Shown here: positions 41,104 to 50,523 of the stretch, in pieces
How positions within the stretch are numbered: the first letter of the stretch is position 1
Layout of the letters: each line of letters starts with the position of its first letter
Assembly: GCF_040675465.1 (NCBI RefSeq)
Contig: NZ_JBFAPA010000014.1
Coordinates: 62,001-126,000 of the forward strand
From: Kibdelosporangium sp040675465
GTDB lineage: Bacteria > Actinomycetota > Actinomycetes > Mycobacteriales > Pseudonocardiaceae
Length of the DNA stretch: 64,000 nt
Direction: 5' to 3'
Position numbers and translations under genes: made by a program
Notes under the pieces: generated by a model
Told to the model about the DNA's origin: nothing
Database searches by the model: none
Seen by the model: the letters and a program-made list of their open reading frames with translations, nothing else

Positions 41104-42525
41104 CTACCCGTCGACGAGCAGGCCGCGCAGCGGGCCTTGCAACCGGCCTGCCCGGCGGGACACGCCGGGCAGCAAGGTGAGCCGGTGCTGGTCATGGGTT
41201 TCGGCGAAGGGACGCCACAGGCGGTCGACGACGTCGGCCGGATCTCCGTCTATTTCGGACACCGGGCGCTGGAGGTGTTCGGACCACAGCCGCAGCCGGG
41301 CGTCCCGGGCCTGGCCGGGATCGTTGGTGATCAGGTTGGCCTCGGTGTCGTTGAACAGGGAGTGCTCGTTGAGGTTGGCCGAACCCACGGTCAGCCAGGT
41401 GTCGTCGACGATGCCCAGTTTGGCATGGACGTAGACCGGCACCGCGCTGTCGGCGCCGTGCGAGGTCAGCGTGACGGCCAGCAGGCGGCCGTTCCCGTCG
41501 TCCGCGTCGAGCAGGCGGCCGAGCTGGCCCCTGGTGGTGTCGGCACCGTTGCTGGGTTTGCGGGGCAACACGAGCACGACCCGGAAGCGGTCATGCGGCG
41601 GGTCGGCCAGCTTGCTGATCAGCACGTCGGCGATCTCCGGTGACCAGAGGAACTGGTTTTCCAGGTAGACCAGGTTTTCGGCGGACCGCAGCGCGCGCAG
41701 GTAGGCGTCCAGCACGCCGAACTCGCCCCGTGGCGCGAACCGGTAGGTCTTCTCGGGGACTGTCCGTACAAATTGGACAGTAGAGGGACCCGCGGTATCG
41801 GGTGTGCGCGGCGCCGGGAGGTTCTCACCCGCCACTTCGGCCCAGCGGAGCCGGAAGTGGTCCGCCACATCGGCGACCACCGGTCCTTCGACGCGCATCG
41901 TCAGGTCGTGCCAGCCGATCGGCCGGTCGGCGGGATGCGAAGGGTTGTCGTGCCGGTCGCCTTCCAGCGCGGTGAGGTCCATGCCCCCGACGAACGCGAT
42001 CGAGTCGTCGACGATCAGCAGCTTCTCGTGGTGGCAGTGCAGGGTTCGCTCGCGCGCGTCGAGTACGCATCGCACCCGGCTGTCCCGCATGAACTCCTGA
42101 CACGCCTGGCGCGCCCGCCCACGGGTCGGCTCGAACGCGGGCACCGGCGGCCCCGCCCACATCAACACCCGCACATCCACGCGTTCCGCCATCTCCGCCA
42201 ACAGATCTCGGAGCGTCACGGCGTCGTGACCGCGCGTAGGCCTGAACTCGGGGCTCATGTGCCACCCGGCGAGATGCACGTGCGACCGCGCACCCCGGAT
42301 GGCCTCGACCATCTCCCGCAACGCCTCTTCGCCGTCGATGAGCACCTTGACCTTGCAGCCGGCCCGGACCGGGGCATGCGGGGTGAACCACCCCGTCGCA
42401 GGCTGTGACAGCACATCACCCCAGCCCAACCGGCGTAACCGGCGCGCATGGTGTGCGCACAGTACGTGTTCGAGTCCGTCCCCGAGCCGATCGTCGATCC
42501 GGTCAAGAAAGCCCATACCAGACAT
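41104..42525 (-). CDS. phospholipase D-like (HKD) protein
   Basis: 473 aa with two HKD motifs: HHEKLLIVDDSIAFVGG and VHAKLGIVDDTWLTVGS, the latter followed by NLNEHSLFNDTEAN. This is the cardiolipin-synthase/PLD superfamily, which transfers phosphatidyl groups through a covalent His. No signal peptide or clear TM helix is seen, unlike classical cardiolipin synthases. It converges on the frameshifted gene with a 4-bp gap. Confidence 0.9.
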   Translation of the reverse strand: MSGMGFLDRIDDRLGDGLEHVLCAHHARRLRRLGWGDVLSQPATGWFTPHAPVRAGCKVKVLIDGEEALREMVEAIRGARSHVHLAGWHMSPEFRPTRGHDAVTLRDLLAEMAERVDVRVLMWAGPPVPAFEPTRGRARQACQEFMRDSRVRCVLDARERTLHCHHEKLLIVDDSIAFVGGMDLTALEGDRHDNPSHPADRPIGWHDLTMRVEGPVVADVADHFRLRWAEVAGENLPAPRTPDTAGPSTVQFVRTVPEKTYRFAPRGEFGVLDAYLRALRSAENLVYLENQFLWSPEIADVLISKLADPPHDRFRVVLVLPRKPSNGADTTRGQLGRLLDADDGNGRLLAVTLTSHGADSAVPVYVHAKLGIVDDTWLTVGSANLNEHSLFNDTEANLITNDPGQARDARLRLWSEHLQRPVSEIDGDPADVVDRLWRPFAETHDQHRLTLLPGVSRRAGRLQGPLRGLLVDG

Positions 42526-42588
42526 GGTTACCGCAAACCCGGCTCGTCAAACGGTGTAGGAGCGCGGCGGGGCGGGCATCCTGCGGGC

Positions 42589-42903
42589 ATGGATGATCTC
42601 ACCGGCTTCGTCCTGGCCCGCCTCGCCGAGGACGAACAGCGTTTCGATCGCGGGGAACTGCCCCTGCTCGACGAGGCCGAACGCCGTGGCCGCATCCGGA
42701 TCATGCCCACCGACGACGGCGTCGGCCTGTTGATCGCCGCCGACCCGGTCGAGAACCCCGAGGAACGGATCCCCGTTCCGTTCCGTGACAAGCTCGCCCT
42801 GCTCCGCGGCGAGGCCTCCACCATGCGGGACAAGGACACCCTCAAGCTCGTCGCCTCGGTCTACGATGCCCACCCGGACTGGCGCGAGGACTGGCGAGCC
42901 TGA
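42589..42903 (+). CDS. DUF6221-like small protein
   Basis: 104 aa from ATG 42589. The start MDDLTGFVLARLAEDE and the end LKLVASVYDAHPDWREDW match small actinobacterial DUF6221 proteins. The middle of this copy differs, so the assignment is moderate. It is divergent from the PLD gene. Function unknown. Confidence 0.7.
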   Translation: MDDLTGFVLARLAEDEQRFDRGELPLLDEAERRGRIRIMPTDDGVGLLIAADPVENPEERIPVPFRDKLALLRGEASTMRDKDTLKLVASVYDAHPDWREDWRA

Positions 42904-42955
42904 GCCTGTTTCGCCCCACGGGCACCCTTGGAGAGACGCCCGGGTCCTTACCCGC

Positions 42956-43927
42956 TCAGCGCGCCGGATCGTCCAGCAGGCAACGCCCTTGAGGGGTAAG
43001 CGAATGCACCACGGACTGGCCATCCCGCCGGCTGCTGATCAGCCCGGCCTGCCGCAGTACCGCGGTCTGCCTGCTGGCGGTCGGCAGCGTCGTCGCCGCC
43101 CGCCGGGCCAGATCGCTTGTGGTGCACGGACTCTCACCGATGGCTTCGAGCACTTTGGCCCGGGTCGGGCCGAGTAGCGCGGCCAGCGGCCTGCTCGCGT
43201 CGTCGCTGGTGCGCGACCAGCCCACCTCGTGCCGGATCGGGTATACCAGCACGGGTTCGAACGCGTCGTCCCGGAAAGTCGTTGGTGTACCGAGACAGAA
43301 GAACGACGGCACCAGGTGCAGGCCACGGCCCCGCAGGTGCAGCTCCCGGTCCACCGGATAGGCCATCTCCAGTACGGGATACTGCCAGCGTGCGGTGGGG
43401 TGCAGGTTCTGCAGCACCGCGGCCAGGCCGCTGGTGGCCAGCATCTCGGCCTGCTGGGCGCGTTCCCGGTCCACCGCGGCCCGGACCTGCGCCCAGCTCG
43501 GCGAAAGGCACGCGGCGAAGTACTGGTCGACCGCCTGACCCAAGCGGCGCAGGGTGTCCGGTTCGCCCTCACTCAGATTCGTGGTCCACGAAGGCAACCC
43601 GCGGGCCTGCGCGAGCGTTGCGACGTCGGTGCGCAGCTGGCGTTTGGCCGTGCCGAGCAGCACCGAGACGCCCGCGGTGACCGACGGCACAGTCGGCATC
43701 GGCGTGAGAAAGTCCGCGTAGTAGCCGAAATGCGGGACCAGGTCGGTGAGCATCCGCGTGGACGACGGCACTTTGGGCAGAGCGGCCCGGCGCCACTCGT
43801 CGAACACCATCCCGTCATCCCGCCGCCGCAGCCGGTGCAGGCTCAGCACCAGCTCCCACATCGGCTGCGGTGCCTGGCTGATTCTCGTTCTCGCCAGGTC
43901 TTCCGGAGTGAAATAGACACGTAACAC
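42956..43927 (-). CDS. ArsR-type winged-helix transcriptional regulator
   Basis: 323 aa from GTG 43927; the frame upstream is non-coding. A long N-terminal ligand-type domain (VYFTPEDLARTRISQAP to about 245) precedes a C-terminal winged HTH: LLGPTRAKVLEAIGESPCTT, SDLARRAATTLPTASRQTAVLR and LISSRRDGQSVVHSLTP. This layout is common among actinomycete ArsR-like regulators. No target is evident. Confidence 0.85.
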   Translation of the reverse strand: MLRVYFTPEDLARTRISQAPQPMWELVLSLHRLRRRDDGMVFDEWRRAALPKVPSSTRMLTDLVPHFGYYADFLTPMPTVPSVTAGVSVLLGTAKRQLRTDVATLAQARGLPSWTTNLSEGEPDTLRRLGQAVDQYFAACLSPSWAQVRAAVDRERAQQAEMLATSGLAAVLQNLHPTARWQYPVLEMAYPVDRELHLRGRGLHLVPSFFCLGTPTTFRDDAFEPVLVYPIRHEVGWSRTSDDASRPLAALLGPTRAKVLEAIGESPCTTSDLARRAATTLPTASRQTAVLRQAGLISSRRDGQSVVHSLTPQGRCLLDDPAR

Positions 43928-44117
43928 GACGCCACCAGTACGGGTCAGAGGAACAGTCCCAGTCCCGGCCCGTTTTCCCCCAGGCCCGGCCCAGTTGTGG
44001 ATGCTAGGCCCGTGCCAGGGGCAGATCAAGGATCCACCTGGCACTGGCCAAATGCCTCAGTGCCAACACAATATCCAGCTCTACGAGGCCGAGCCGACCG
44101 CGTGCACCGTCGGCGCC

Positions 44118-44474
44118 CTAGCGGTCCAACGCCGTCTGCACGTCGGGGACCAGGGACAAGATCTCGCCAAGGCCGGTGACCTCGATCGACCGCTTGACCA
44201 CCCCGGTGCCGATCGCGACATGAACGACCTTGTGGGCGCGCATCGCGTTCTCGTGCGCGTCCACGAGGACGGCCAGCCCGGGGGAGGACATGAACGTCAC
44301 CTCGGCCAGGTCGATGATCACGACGGTCGCCCGCTCCCGTAACGCGTCGGCCACCGCGTCCGCGAAGATCCCTTGTGTGGTCAGGTCGACCGCCCCGGTC
44401 ACCGATACGACGATCGCGTGCGCCCGCTGCTCCAGCTGGCAGTCCAGACGTGTGTCCGCGCCTTGCCCAGTCAT
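44118..44474 (-). CDS. STAS-domain anti-sigma factor antagonist
   Basis: 118 aa from ATG 44474. The STAS fold is shown by VSVTGAVDLTTQGIFADAV and VVIIDLAEVTFMSSPGLAVLV. The phosphorylatable-Ser motif, normally DSSGL, is MSSPGL: the serines remain but the invariant Gly is displaced by Pro. Such proteins bind anti-sigma kinases in a partner switch; no kinase lies nearby. Confidence 0.85.
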   Translation of the reverse strand: MTGQGADTRLDCQLEQRAHAIVVSVTGAVDLTTQGIFADAVADALRERATVVIIDLAEVTFMSSPGLAVLVDAHENAMRAHKVVHVAIGTGVVKRSIEVTGLGEILSLVPDVQTALDR

Positions 44475-44567
44475 CGTCCGGTCCCCGTTCCGCTCGCCGA
44501 CATCCAATCTCGAAAATACACCCGAAATGGGATGTTCACGGAACCGATTGTTCAGTCCACTGTGGAC

Positions 44568-46832
44568 CTAAGCGCGACGTAGGCAGGTGATCCAGTAGTC
44601 GCCGTCGTTGTCTCGCGCGACACCATGGGTCTCGCTGGGAAAACCGGGGAAGTTCCGGTCGAAGTCCTCCAGCGCGCGCAGGTAGCGAAGGGTCGGATCG
44701 TCGTGTGCGCCCGCATTCTCGCCGGGCATCAGGACCGGGATACCGGGCGGGGTCGTGACGACCTGCGTGGCGACGGTTCGATCGGCCAGTTCGCTGAGCC
44801 GAACGGGTTCGGTGCCGCCGCGCAAGAGCCGTTGGTAGGTCTGCGCTGGCGTGAGATCCGGCCGCGGCGGATGGGTGAACGCCGCCTCGAGCAACGGAAT
44901 CAGCTCACCGGCCCGGAGCCGGCCGTGCATCTGGTCGCACAGCTGGCGCAGCGTCAGGCCGGTGTACCGGCCAGGGAACTGCCGGACCAGCTGGGGGAGC
45001 ACCTCGGCGAGGGCGATGTCGTTGTCGTAGAGGGACTTGAAGTCCAGCAGGCCGTCGATGAGGGTGCCCCACTTGCCTTTGGTGATGCCCATCGAGAAAA
45101 GAATCAAACATGTGTAGGCGTCGGTCTTCTCCACGACGATGCCCCGGGTCTCCAGGTAGGCGGTGAGGATCCGGGCCGGGACGCCCATCTCGCCCGGGGT
45201 CCCCCTGGCGTCGGTGCCGGGGCAGGTGACGCTGACCTTGATCGGGTCGAGCAGGCAGTAACCCGGTTCCATACCGGGGAAGCCGTGCCAGTCCGCGCCG
45301 GGTTCCAAGGTCCAGCAGGAGGGTTCGGTGCGCAGCAGCTCCAACGGGGCGTCGGCGAACGGATACCGCTGGCCGGAGTGCGGGTCGGTGACCTCGTCCG
45401 GCTGCCAGGTACCGAAGAACCACGGCGGCCGGTCTCCCGCGGCGGCGATCCGGCGGCCGAGGCGCGCCACCGCCTGCCGGAACCGGATGGCCTCGGTGAT
45501 CGCCTCGTCGGTGAGCCACTGGCCGCCCGGCCCGTCCATCATGCCCGCGGCCACGTCGAGCCCGGCGATCATCGGGTACATCGGCGACGTGGTCGCGTGC
45601 ATCATGAAGGTCTCGTTGAACTGCCGGTGGTCCACCGGTGAGCGGGGCGAGTTCTTCACGTGCAGCATGGCGCTCTGCGAGATCGCCGCCAGCAACTTGT
45701 GGGTGGACTGGGTGGTCAGCACGGTCGGCCGGATCTCGTCGGGCACAACGCCCACGGACATCCCGTAGCGGCGGGCGTAGAGCGGGTGGAAATGGGCGTA
45801 GGCGAACCAGGCCTCGTCCAGGTGCAGCCGGGGAACGCTGGGGCCCAGCAGTTCGGCGACCCGCACGGCGTCGTAACAGAGCCCGTCGTACGTGGAGTTG
45901 GTGATCACGGCGTACACCGGGTTTTCGTCCTTGGTGCGGCCGGCGATGGCGTCCCGGGTCATCGCCGCGGGCGGGATCGGGCCCATCAGGCCATAACCGT
46001 TGCGGGTGGGCACGAGATAGGCCGGGCGGCCGCCGGTCAGGGTGAGTCCGTGGTAGATCGCCTTGTGGCAGTTGCGGTCCACGAGCACCAGTTCGCCGTC
46101 GGCGATGCTGGCGTGCAGGGCGAGGCGGTCGGCGGTGGAGTCGCCGTGCAGCACGAAGTACGTCAGGTCGGCGCCGAAGATCCGTGCCGCGTTGCGTTCG
46201 GCCTCGCCGATCGGCCCGGTGTGCTCGAACAGGGACCCCAGTTCGGCCACCGAGATCGACAAGTCGGTGCGGAACAACCGTTCCCCGTAGTAGTCGAACA
46301 ACGCGCGGCCGACCGGCGACTTCAGGAACGCCACACCCCCAGCGTGCGCCGGGGTGTGCCAGGAGTACTCGTGCGTGTCGTCAAACCGCCGTAGTTCCCG
46401 GAAGAACGGCGGCAACAGCTCGTCCTGGTACCGGCGCGCGGCGACCCCGATCCGCCCCGCGATGAAATCCGGTGTGTCCTCCAGCAACCACACATACCCA
46501 CACACCACTTGCGATACCCACAAAGGCAAATCGTCCACAGAAGCCGCAGAGGTCACCAGGAACACCGGCAACCGCGTGAACCTCTTCAACAGCGCCGTCA
46601 AAACCCCCTCGGCCGGCCGTGCCAGGACGCCGTCGTCATCGGTGAGATCCCAGCTCACCAACGCCGCGGTCAGATCAGCACGCGTCTGCACCAGCGCCAA
46701 CGCGTCATCATCAGTCCCAGCCCGCACAACACCATGTCCGTCCTCAGCCAGCCGCGCGCAGATCCGCTCAAGCTGACCGGCCATCACCGACCCATCGGCG
46801 ATGTCGTTGAGAGCCAAGAGAATGGTGGACAC
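44568..46832 (-). CDS. Orn/Lys/Arg decarboxylase family PLP enzyme
   Basis: 754 aa, the length of inducible E. coli-type decarboxylases. A CheY-like wing domain (residues 1-130) is followed by the fold-type I PLP core with TQSTHKLLAAI, where Lys379 would form the aldimine, and LHLDEAWFAYAHFHP with the cofactor-contacting Asp. A C-terminal domain follows. It decarboxylates a basic amino acid, consuming protons and producing a polyamine; which amino acid is unclear. The GTG start lies behind GGGGAGGAGCGG. Confidence 0.92.
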   Translation of the reverse strand: MSTILLALNDIADGSVMAGQLERICARLAEDGHGVVRAGTDDDALALVQTRADLTAALVSWDLTDDDGVLARPAEGVLTALLKRFTRLPVFLVTSAASVDDLPLWVSQVVCGYVWLLEDTPDFIAGRIGVAARRYQDELLPPFFRELRRFDDTHEYSWHTPAHAGGVAFLKSPVGRALFDYYGERLFRTDLSISVAELGSLFEHTGPIGEAERNAARIFGADLTYFVLHGDSTADRLALHASIADGELVLVDRNCHKAIYHGLTLTGGRPAYLVPTRNGYGLMGPIPPAAMTRDAIAGRTKDENPVYAVITNSTYDGLCYDAVRVAELLGPSVPRLHLDEAWFAYAHFHPLYARRYGMSVGVVPDEIRPTVLTTQSTHKLLAAISQSAMLHVKNSPRSPVDHRQFNETFMMHATTSPMYPMIAGLDVAAGMMDGPGGQWLTDEAITEAIRFRQAVARLGRRIAAAGDRPPWFFGTWQPDEVTDPHSGQRYPFADAPLELLRTEPSCWTLEPGADWHGFPGMEPGYCLLDPIKVSVTCPGTDARGTPGEMGVPARILTAYLETRGIVVEKTDAYTCLILFSMGITKGKWGTLIDGLLDFKSLYDNDIALAEVLPQLVRQFPGRYTGLTLRQLCDQMHGRLRAGELIPLLEAAFTHPPRPDLTPAQTYQRLLRGGTEPVRLSELADRTVATQVVTTPPGIPVLMPGENAGAHDDPTLRYLRALEDFDRNFPGFPSETHGVARDNDGDYWITCLRRA

Positions 46833-47513
46833 CCGACCGCTCCTCCCCGAACCCGCGGAGATACCTCCTAGTCTCCCAGGTATAGAGCGCCGTCCGGGCT
46901 AACGTCGATCGGGCAAAGGGCTGATAAGCGCCAGCGGCCCAACGGGTGATTGTCCCCGTCCAAACGGGTGATCCCCCGACCACAGTGGACACCACCGTGG
47001 TATCCGCCCGGACCCATACCCACACCCCGTCCTACCCAGACAAAACCCAGCCGGTGACAAAACCTCCCAGCGGCCCCCCACCCGAACAAACCAAGCCAAG
47101 CCACCACCACCCTCACCCCCATGAGACGCGCCATATACCCACAGCCCCCCGCGCCCACAACGCCGACCCCCGACGATCAGACACCCCCGAACCCACCCCC
47201 CAAGTCCTCGCCCCACCAATCCCCGCGGACCCCACCGTGACCACCGTTTGGCCCGACACGGCCCCTTTCGCCCTCACCAGTCAGACCTCGGCCATGCACA
47301 TGTCATCCCTCCGAAAACCAGCACACATGTCCATCCCACCCCGCTCACAAAACCCAGCCCCACCCCACCCGCCCTCAAACCCAACACCGCCACCCACCCC
47401 ACCTGCATGCGCGCCGCCCCGCCCCAGCCGCAGACCCATCTGCCCCCGCCCCCTGCGCACCCCACTCAAATCCCCTCGACCCCATACGCTAAACTTCGTT
47501 CCAGCACCTCAAC
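46833..47513. other. C-rich intergenic region without a recognisable gene
   Basis: About 680 bp between the decarboxylase and the tRNA gene. The top strand is extremely C/A-rich. Open frames on both strands are low-complexity (Pro/His or Gly/Val) and lack RBS or motifs, so I call none. AACGGGTGAT is present twice (about 46938-46972). The promoter of the decarboxylase must lie in the first part. Confidence 0.6.
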
Positions 47514-47587
<74 letters not shown>

Positions 47588-47597
47588 CGGTTGCTCG

Positions 47598-47643
47598 GAA
47601 GCCCTCTGACTTGGCTTAAACACCAGGTCAGAGGGCTTCTTTT
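47598..47643 (+). terminator. rho-independent terminator of the tRNA gene
   Basis: GAAGCCCTCTGAC (47598-47610) pairs perfectly with GTCAGAGGGCTTC (47627-47639), followed by TTTT. It starts 10 bases after the tRNA. Confidence 0.88.
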
Positions 47644-47730
47644 GTTCAGCTGAACGATCATGGACAAGATCATCACCGCCGCTCGCTGGGGACCACATGG
47701 GGACCACGACGCGTAAGACGGTGTGAGACA

Positions 47731-48931
47731 TCAGACGGCCTTCAGGTTGGCCCTGCGTGGGGACCGCAGGTGCTTGGTCAGCAGGTCGCCCGCGTCGGTG
47801 ACTGCCTGCTTGTCGGGGTGCAGGTAGCGCTGGGTCGTGGTGAGCGACCCGTGGCCTGTGATCTTGCGCAGGTGGTGCACGGGTACGCTCGCGTCGGCCT
47901 TCCACGTCAACCCGGTGTGCCGGAGGTCATGCCGACGCAGGTGTTCGTACCCGAGCTTGCCCACCACCTCGTCCCAATGTGTCGCGTCGCGCAGCACGGC
48001 CGTCGTGATTCGGCCACCCGAGGACCGGTGAATAGGCGTGCGTCCGGTTCGCGATTCACAGCCGAATTCGACGCTGAACCAGTTCGCGAATGTCCTCAAT
48101 CAGCGGCACGGTTCTCGCTCGCTTGCCTTTGGTGCCCTTGTCGACCAGGCCACCAGGCGACGGTGTGGTCTGCCGCCGGACGTTCCAGGTCCACTCGTTC
48201 GTGTCGATGTCCTTGACCCGACAGCCGGACACCTCCCCGATCCGGGCCGCCGTGCAGCCCGCGAACAACACGACATCGCCCCAACCAGCGTAGTTGTCAG
48301 CGGATCGGGCGACGAGAGCGTCAGCGAGCCGAGTGAGCGTGTACCAATCAGGCAGCGCGAGCGAACGCGGGTCATCCAGTTCGTCCTCAGCCCGCTTGTA
48401 CTCCCGTTGCCACCCAGTGACTCTCGCCGGGTTGCGGTCGATGATCTCGTCTCGCACCGCCTGTTCCATGACCCGCACCAGGACAGCAATTGTGTTCTTG
48501 ACCGTCGATCGGCTGCATTCGTCCGCGATCCAGCTGTGCACCGCCCGGTCGACCACTCCATTCGTGATCATGGTGACCGCCAGGTGCCCGAGCGTTGGCA
48601 CAGCACGCTTGCGCCCACCAGCCATGTACGGATCCGTCGTCTTCGGCTCCAGCCCTCGCAGCGCCAAAGGCATGTTCGCGTTGCCGTAGTCGGCGAGGGT
48701 CATCGTCGCCGTCGCTGGACTAACGCCGTGAGCCGCAGCGCGTTGCATGCGATCAATCCACGCCTTGGCATCGTCCTCTGACTCAAATGCCTCCGATTTG
48801 GACGGACGTTTCTTGGTCGCGGGGTCGACCCACCGGACCCGAGCGCGGTACGGGAGCGTCCGATCGGGCCGATGTTCGATGTCGCACGAGATGGACACGC
48901 CGATCGGCAGGTTGACCTTCTTGTCAGTCAT
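47731..48931 (-). pseudogene. tyrosine-recombinase integrase, frameshifted
   Basis: The N-terminal reading (48931 to 48056) has an Arm-type start, a core-binding region and the first catalytic Arg in GCTAARIGEVSG, ending at a TGA after VPLIEDIRELVQRRI. NREPDARLFTGPR continues in a second frame. GGRITTAVLRDATHWDEVV with HDLRHTGL (HxxR) and ITGHGSLTTTQRYLHPD (His and Tyr nucleophile) is in a third. At least two frameshifts thus break a gene whose catalytic residues all remain. Its place beside tRNA-Pro marks it as the integrase of an actinomycete integrative element or prophage. Confidence 0.88.
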
Positions 48932-49050
48932 GCTGCCTCACCTGGATCGGTCCGTCGGCTCATGACCCACTGCTCAACATCTACCGCCAAGTAGATGACC
49001 ACCCGCTCTGAGATCTGGACGAACGGTGGCTGTACCGCTCGAAAAGTCAT
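48928..49050 (-). pseudogene. excisionase C-terminal fragment
   Basis: The last 40 codons read PPFVQISERVVIYLAVDVEQ then WVMSRR, the usual end of an MerR/HTH_17-type Xis. The stop overlaps the integrase ATG (ATGA), the normal xis-int arrangement. Upstream the reading stops being Xis-like at about 49050, where the IS481-like sequence begins, so the gene was truncated by that insertion. Confidence 0.7.
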
Positions 49051-49059
49051 TGCTGCACG

Positions 49060-50142
49060 TCAAGCCGCGTACCGGTACTCGTTGATGAGTCCGTCGAGGA
49101 CGCGGGTGCGTAGCAACTGACGGGTGTTGAATGCTTGTGCTTGTTCAGGTTGGTGAGGTTCGGGTGGTCGCTGTTGTCGGGCCTGGTGTGGCCGGTGCTG
49201 GTTGTAGTGCCGCTGGTACTCGACGAGTACCTCACGAGCGTGTGCCTCGTCAAGGATGAGAACGTGGTCGCATACCTCATTGCGGAGGGTCCTGATGACC
49301 CGTTCGCAGTGCGCGTTCATCTTCGGCGCCTGCGGTGCGCTGGTCAGGATCTCCATGTCCTCTGCTTGGAAGACAGCGTCGAAGGCCGCCGAGTACTTCG
49401 TGTCTCGATCGCGAAGCAGAAACCGGAGCTTGCCGAGCCCTCCATCGATATCTGTAGCGAGGTTGCGGGCCTGTTGTGTCGTCCAGTCCTGGGTCGGATG
49501 GGCGGTGACACCCGCGACGTGCAGCCGCCGTGTGCCATGTTCGAGGAAGATCAGGGCGTAGAGGCGTTTGCCGAGCGCGGTGTCGATGTGGAAGAAGTCC
49601 GCCGCGATGATGCCGCGGGCCTGACTGGCCAGGAACTGTTTCCATGTGGGACCGGCTCGGCGTGGAGCGGGACCGATACCGGCCGAGTTCAGGATCTCCC
49701 ATACCGTCGACGCAGCGATCTTGTGGCCGAGACCGGCCAGCTCACCTTGGATCCTTCTATGTCCCCAACGCGGATTGTCGTGGGCTAGGTCAAGGACGAG
49801 CTTCTTGATCGTCGAGTGGGTAGATGGCCGTCCGGTGGGGCGTCGGCGGGCACTGTAGTTCCACTTCGCGGCGATGAACCTGCGGTGCCAGGCCAGGATT
49901 GTTGCGGGTTGGACGGGGAAGATCTCGTGTCAGCGGCGTCGGGGGAGCAGCGAGGACAGCGCGGCGAACCAGAACCGATCTGCTGGCTGGTACCGGACTT
50001 GGCCGGTGATCTGGCGGCGGAGGACGGCGTTCTCGTGCCGGAGCACGAGCAGTTCGGCGTCCCTGGCGAAGTCACGGCGCAACAGCACCGCAGGGACCGA
50101 CAGTAGTCGTCGAGTCAGTTGGTACAGCAGCGACACGATCAC
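49060..50142 (-). pseudogene. IS481-like (integrase-core, DDE) transposase with premature stop
   Basis: One reading frame from GTG 50142 to 49060 encodes a whole transposase but has an in-frame TGA at 49932-49930, where SLLPRRR meets HEIFPVQPATILAWHRR; the site is probably a former TGG (Trp). The rve catalytic residues are visible: ADFFHID, LLRDRDTKYS and NAHCERVIRTLRNE, and the end is HYNQHRPHQARQQRPP. Terminal inverted repeats were not found with confidence. It seems to have inserted into the excisionase gene. Confidence 0.82.
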
Positions 50143-50332
50143 TGCTGCATGATCCCAACGGACTTCACTCAGGTGTCTGACCAGGCGAGACGGGTTTTCG
50201 AGCGGCACAGGTACTGGTTGAGGATTCCTCCCAACCGTGGTTGTCGGCGGATGTCGAGCTGGGTGATCTGGGTTGGATCGGTGATCGTTCTGGCGACGGT
50301 TGTAGTGGTCGGGCGTTGGCGATGCCCTGATA

Positions 50333-50523
50333 CTGGAAGGCAAGCGTAAGTCGATGCAGCCGATGGCCGAGCGGCTCGGGGTTGATCACCAGCAGTTGCA
50401 GCAGTTCGTGAGCACGTCCACGTGGGACCACGTCGAGGTGCGGCGACGGTTGGCGGTGTGGGCGCGTGAGTTCGTCGACCCGCGGGCGCTGGTGATCGAT
50501 GACACCGGATTCCCTCAGGACAC
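50333..50523 (+). pseudogene. IS701-type transposase internal fragment
   Basis: An open reading of 63 codons, without a start, encodes EGKRKSMQPMAERLGVDHQQ, then AVWAREFVDPRALVIDDTGF, a typical early segment of IS701-family transposases including the first catalytic Asp. The reading ends at the CTAG where the next IS begins. It is a different copy from the IS701-like element at 51657 and in the opposite orientation. Confidence 0.75.

Noticed and set aside
47300..47460. Possible CRISPR or tandem array in the CCC-rich repeats
   Set aside because: No constant repeat unit or regular spacer length; simple compositional bias. No CRISPR array was seen anywhere in the window.
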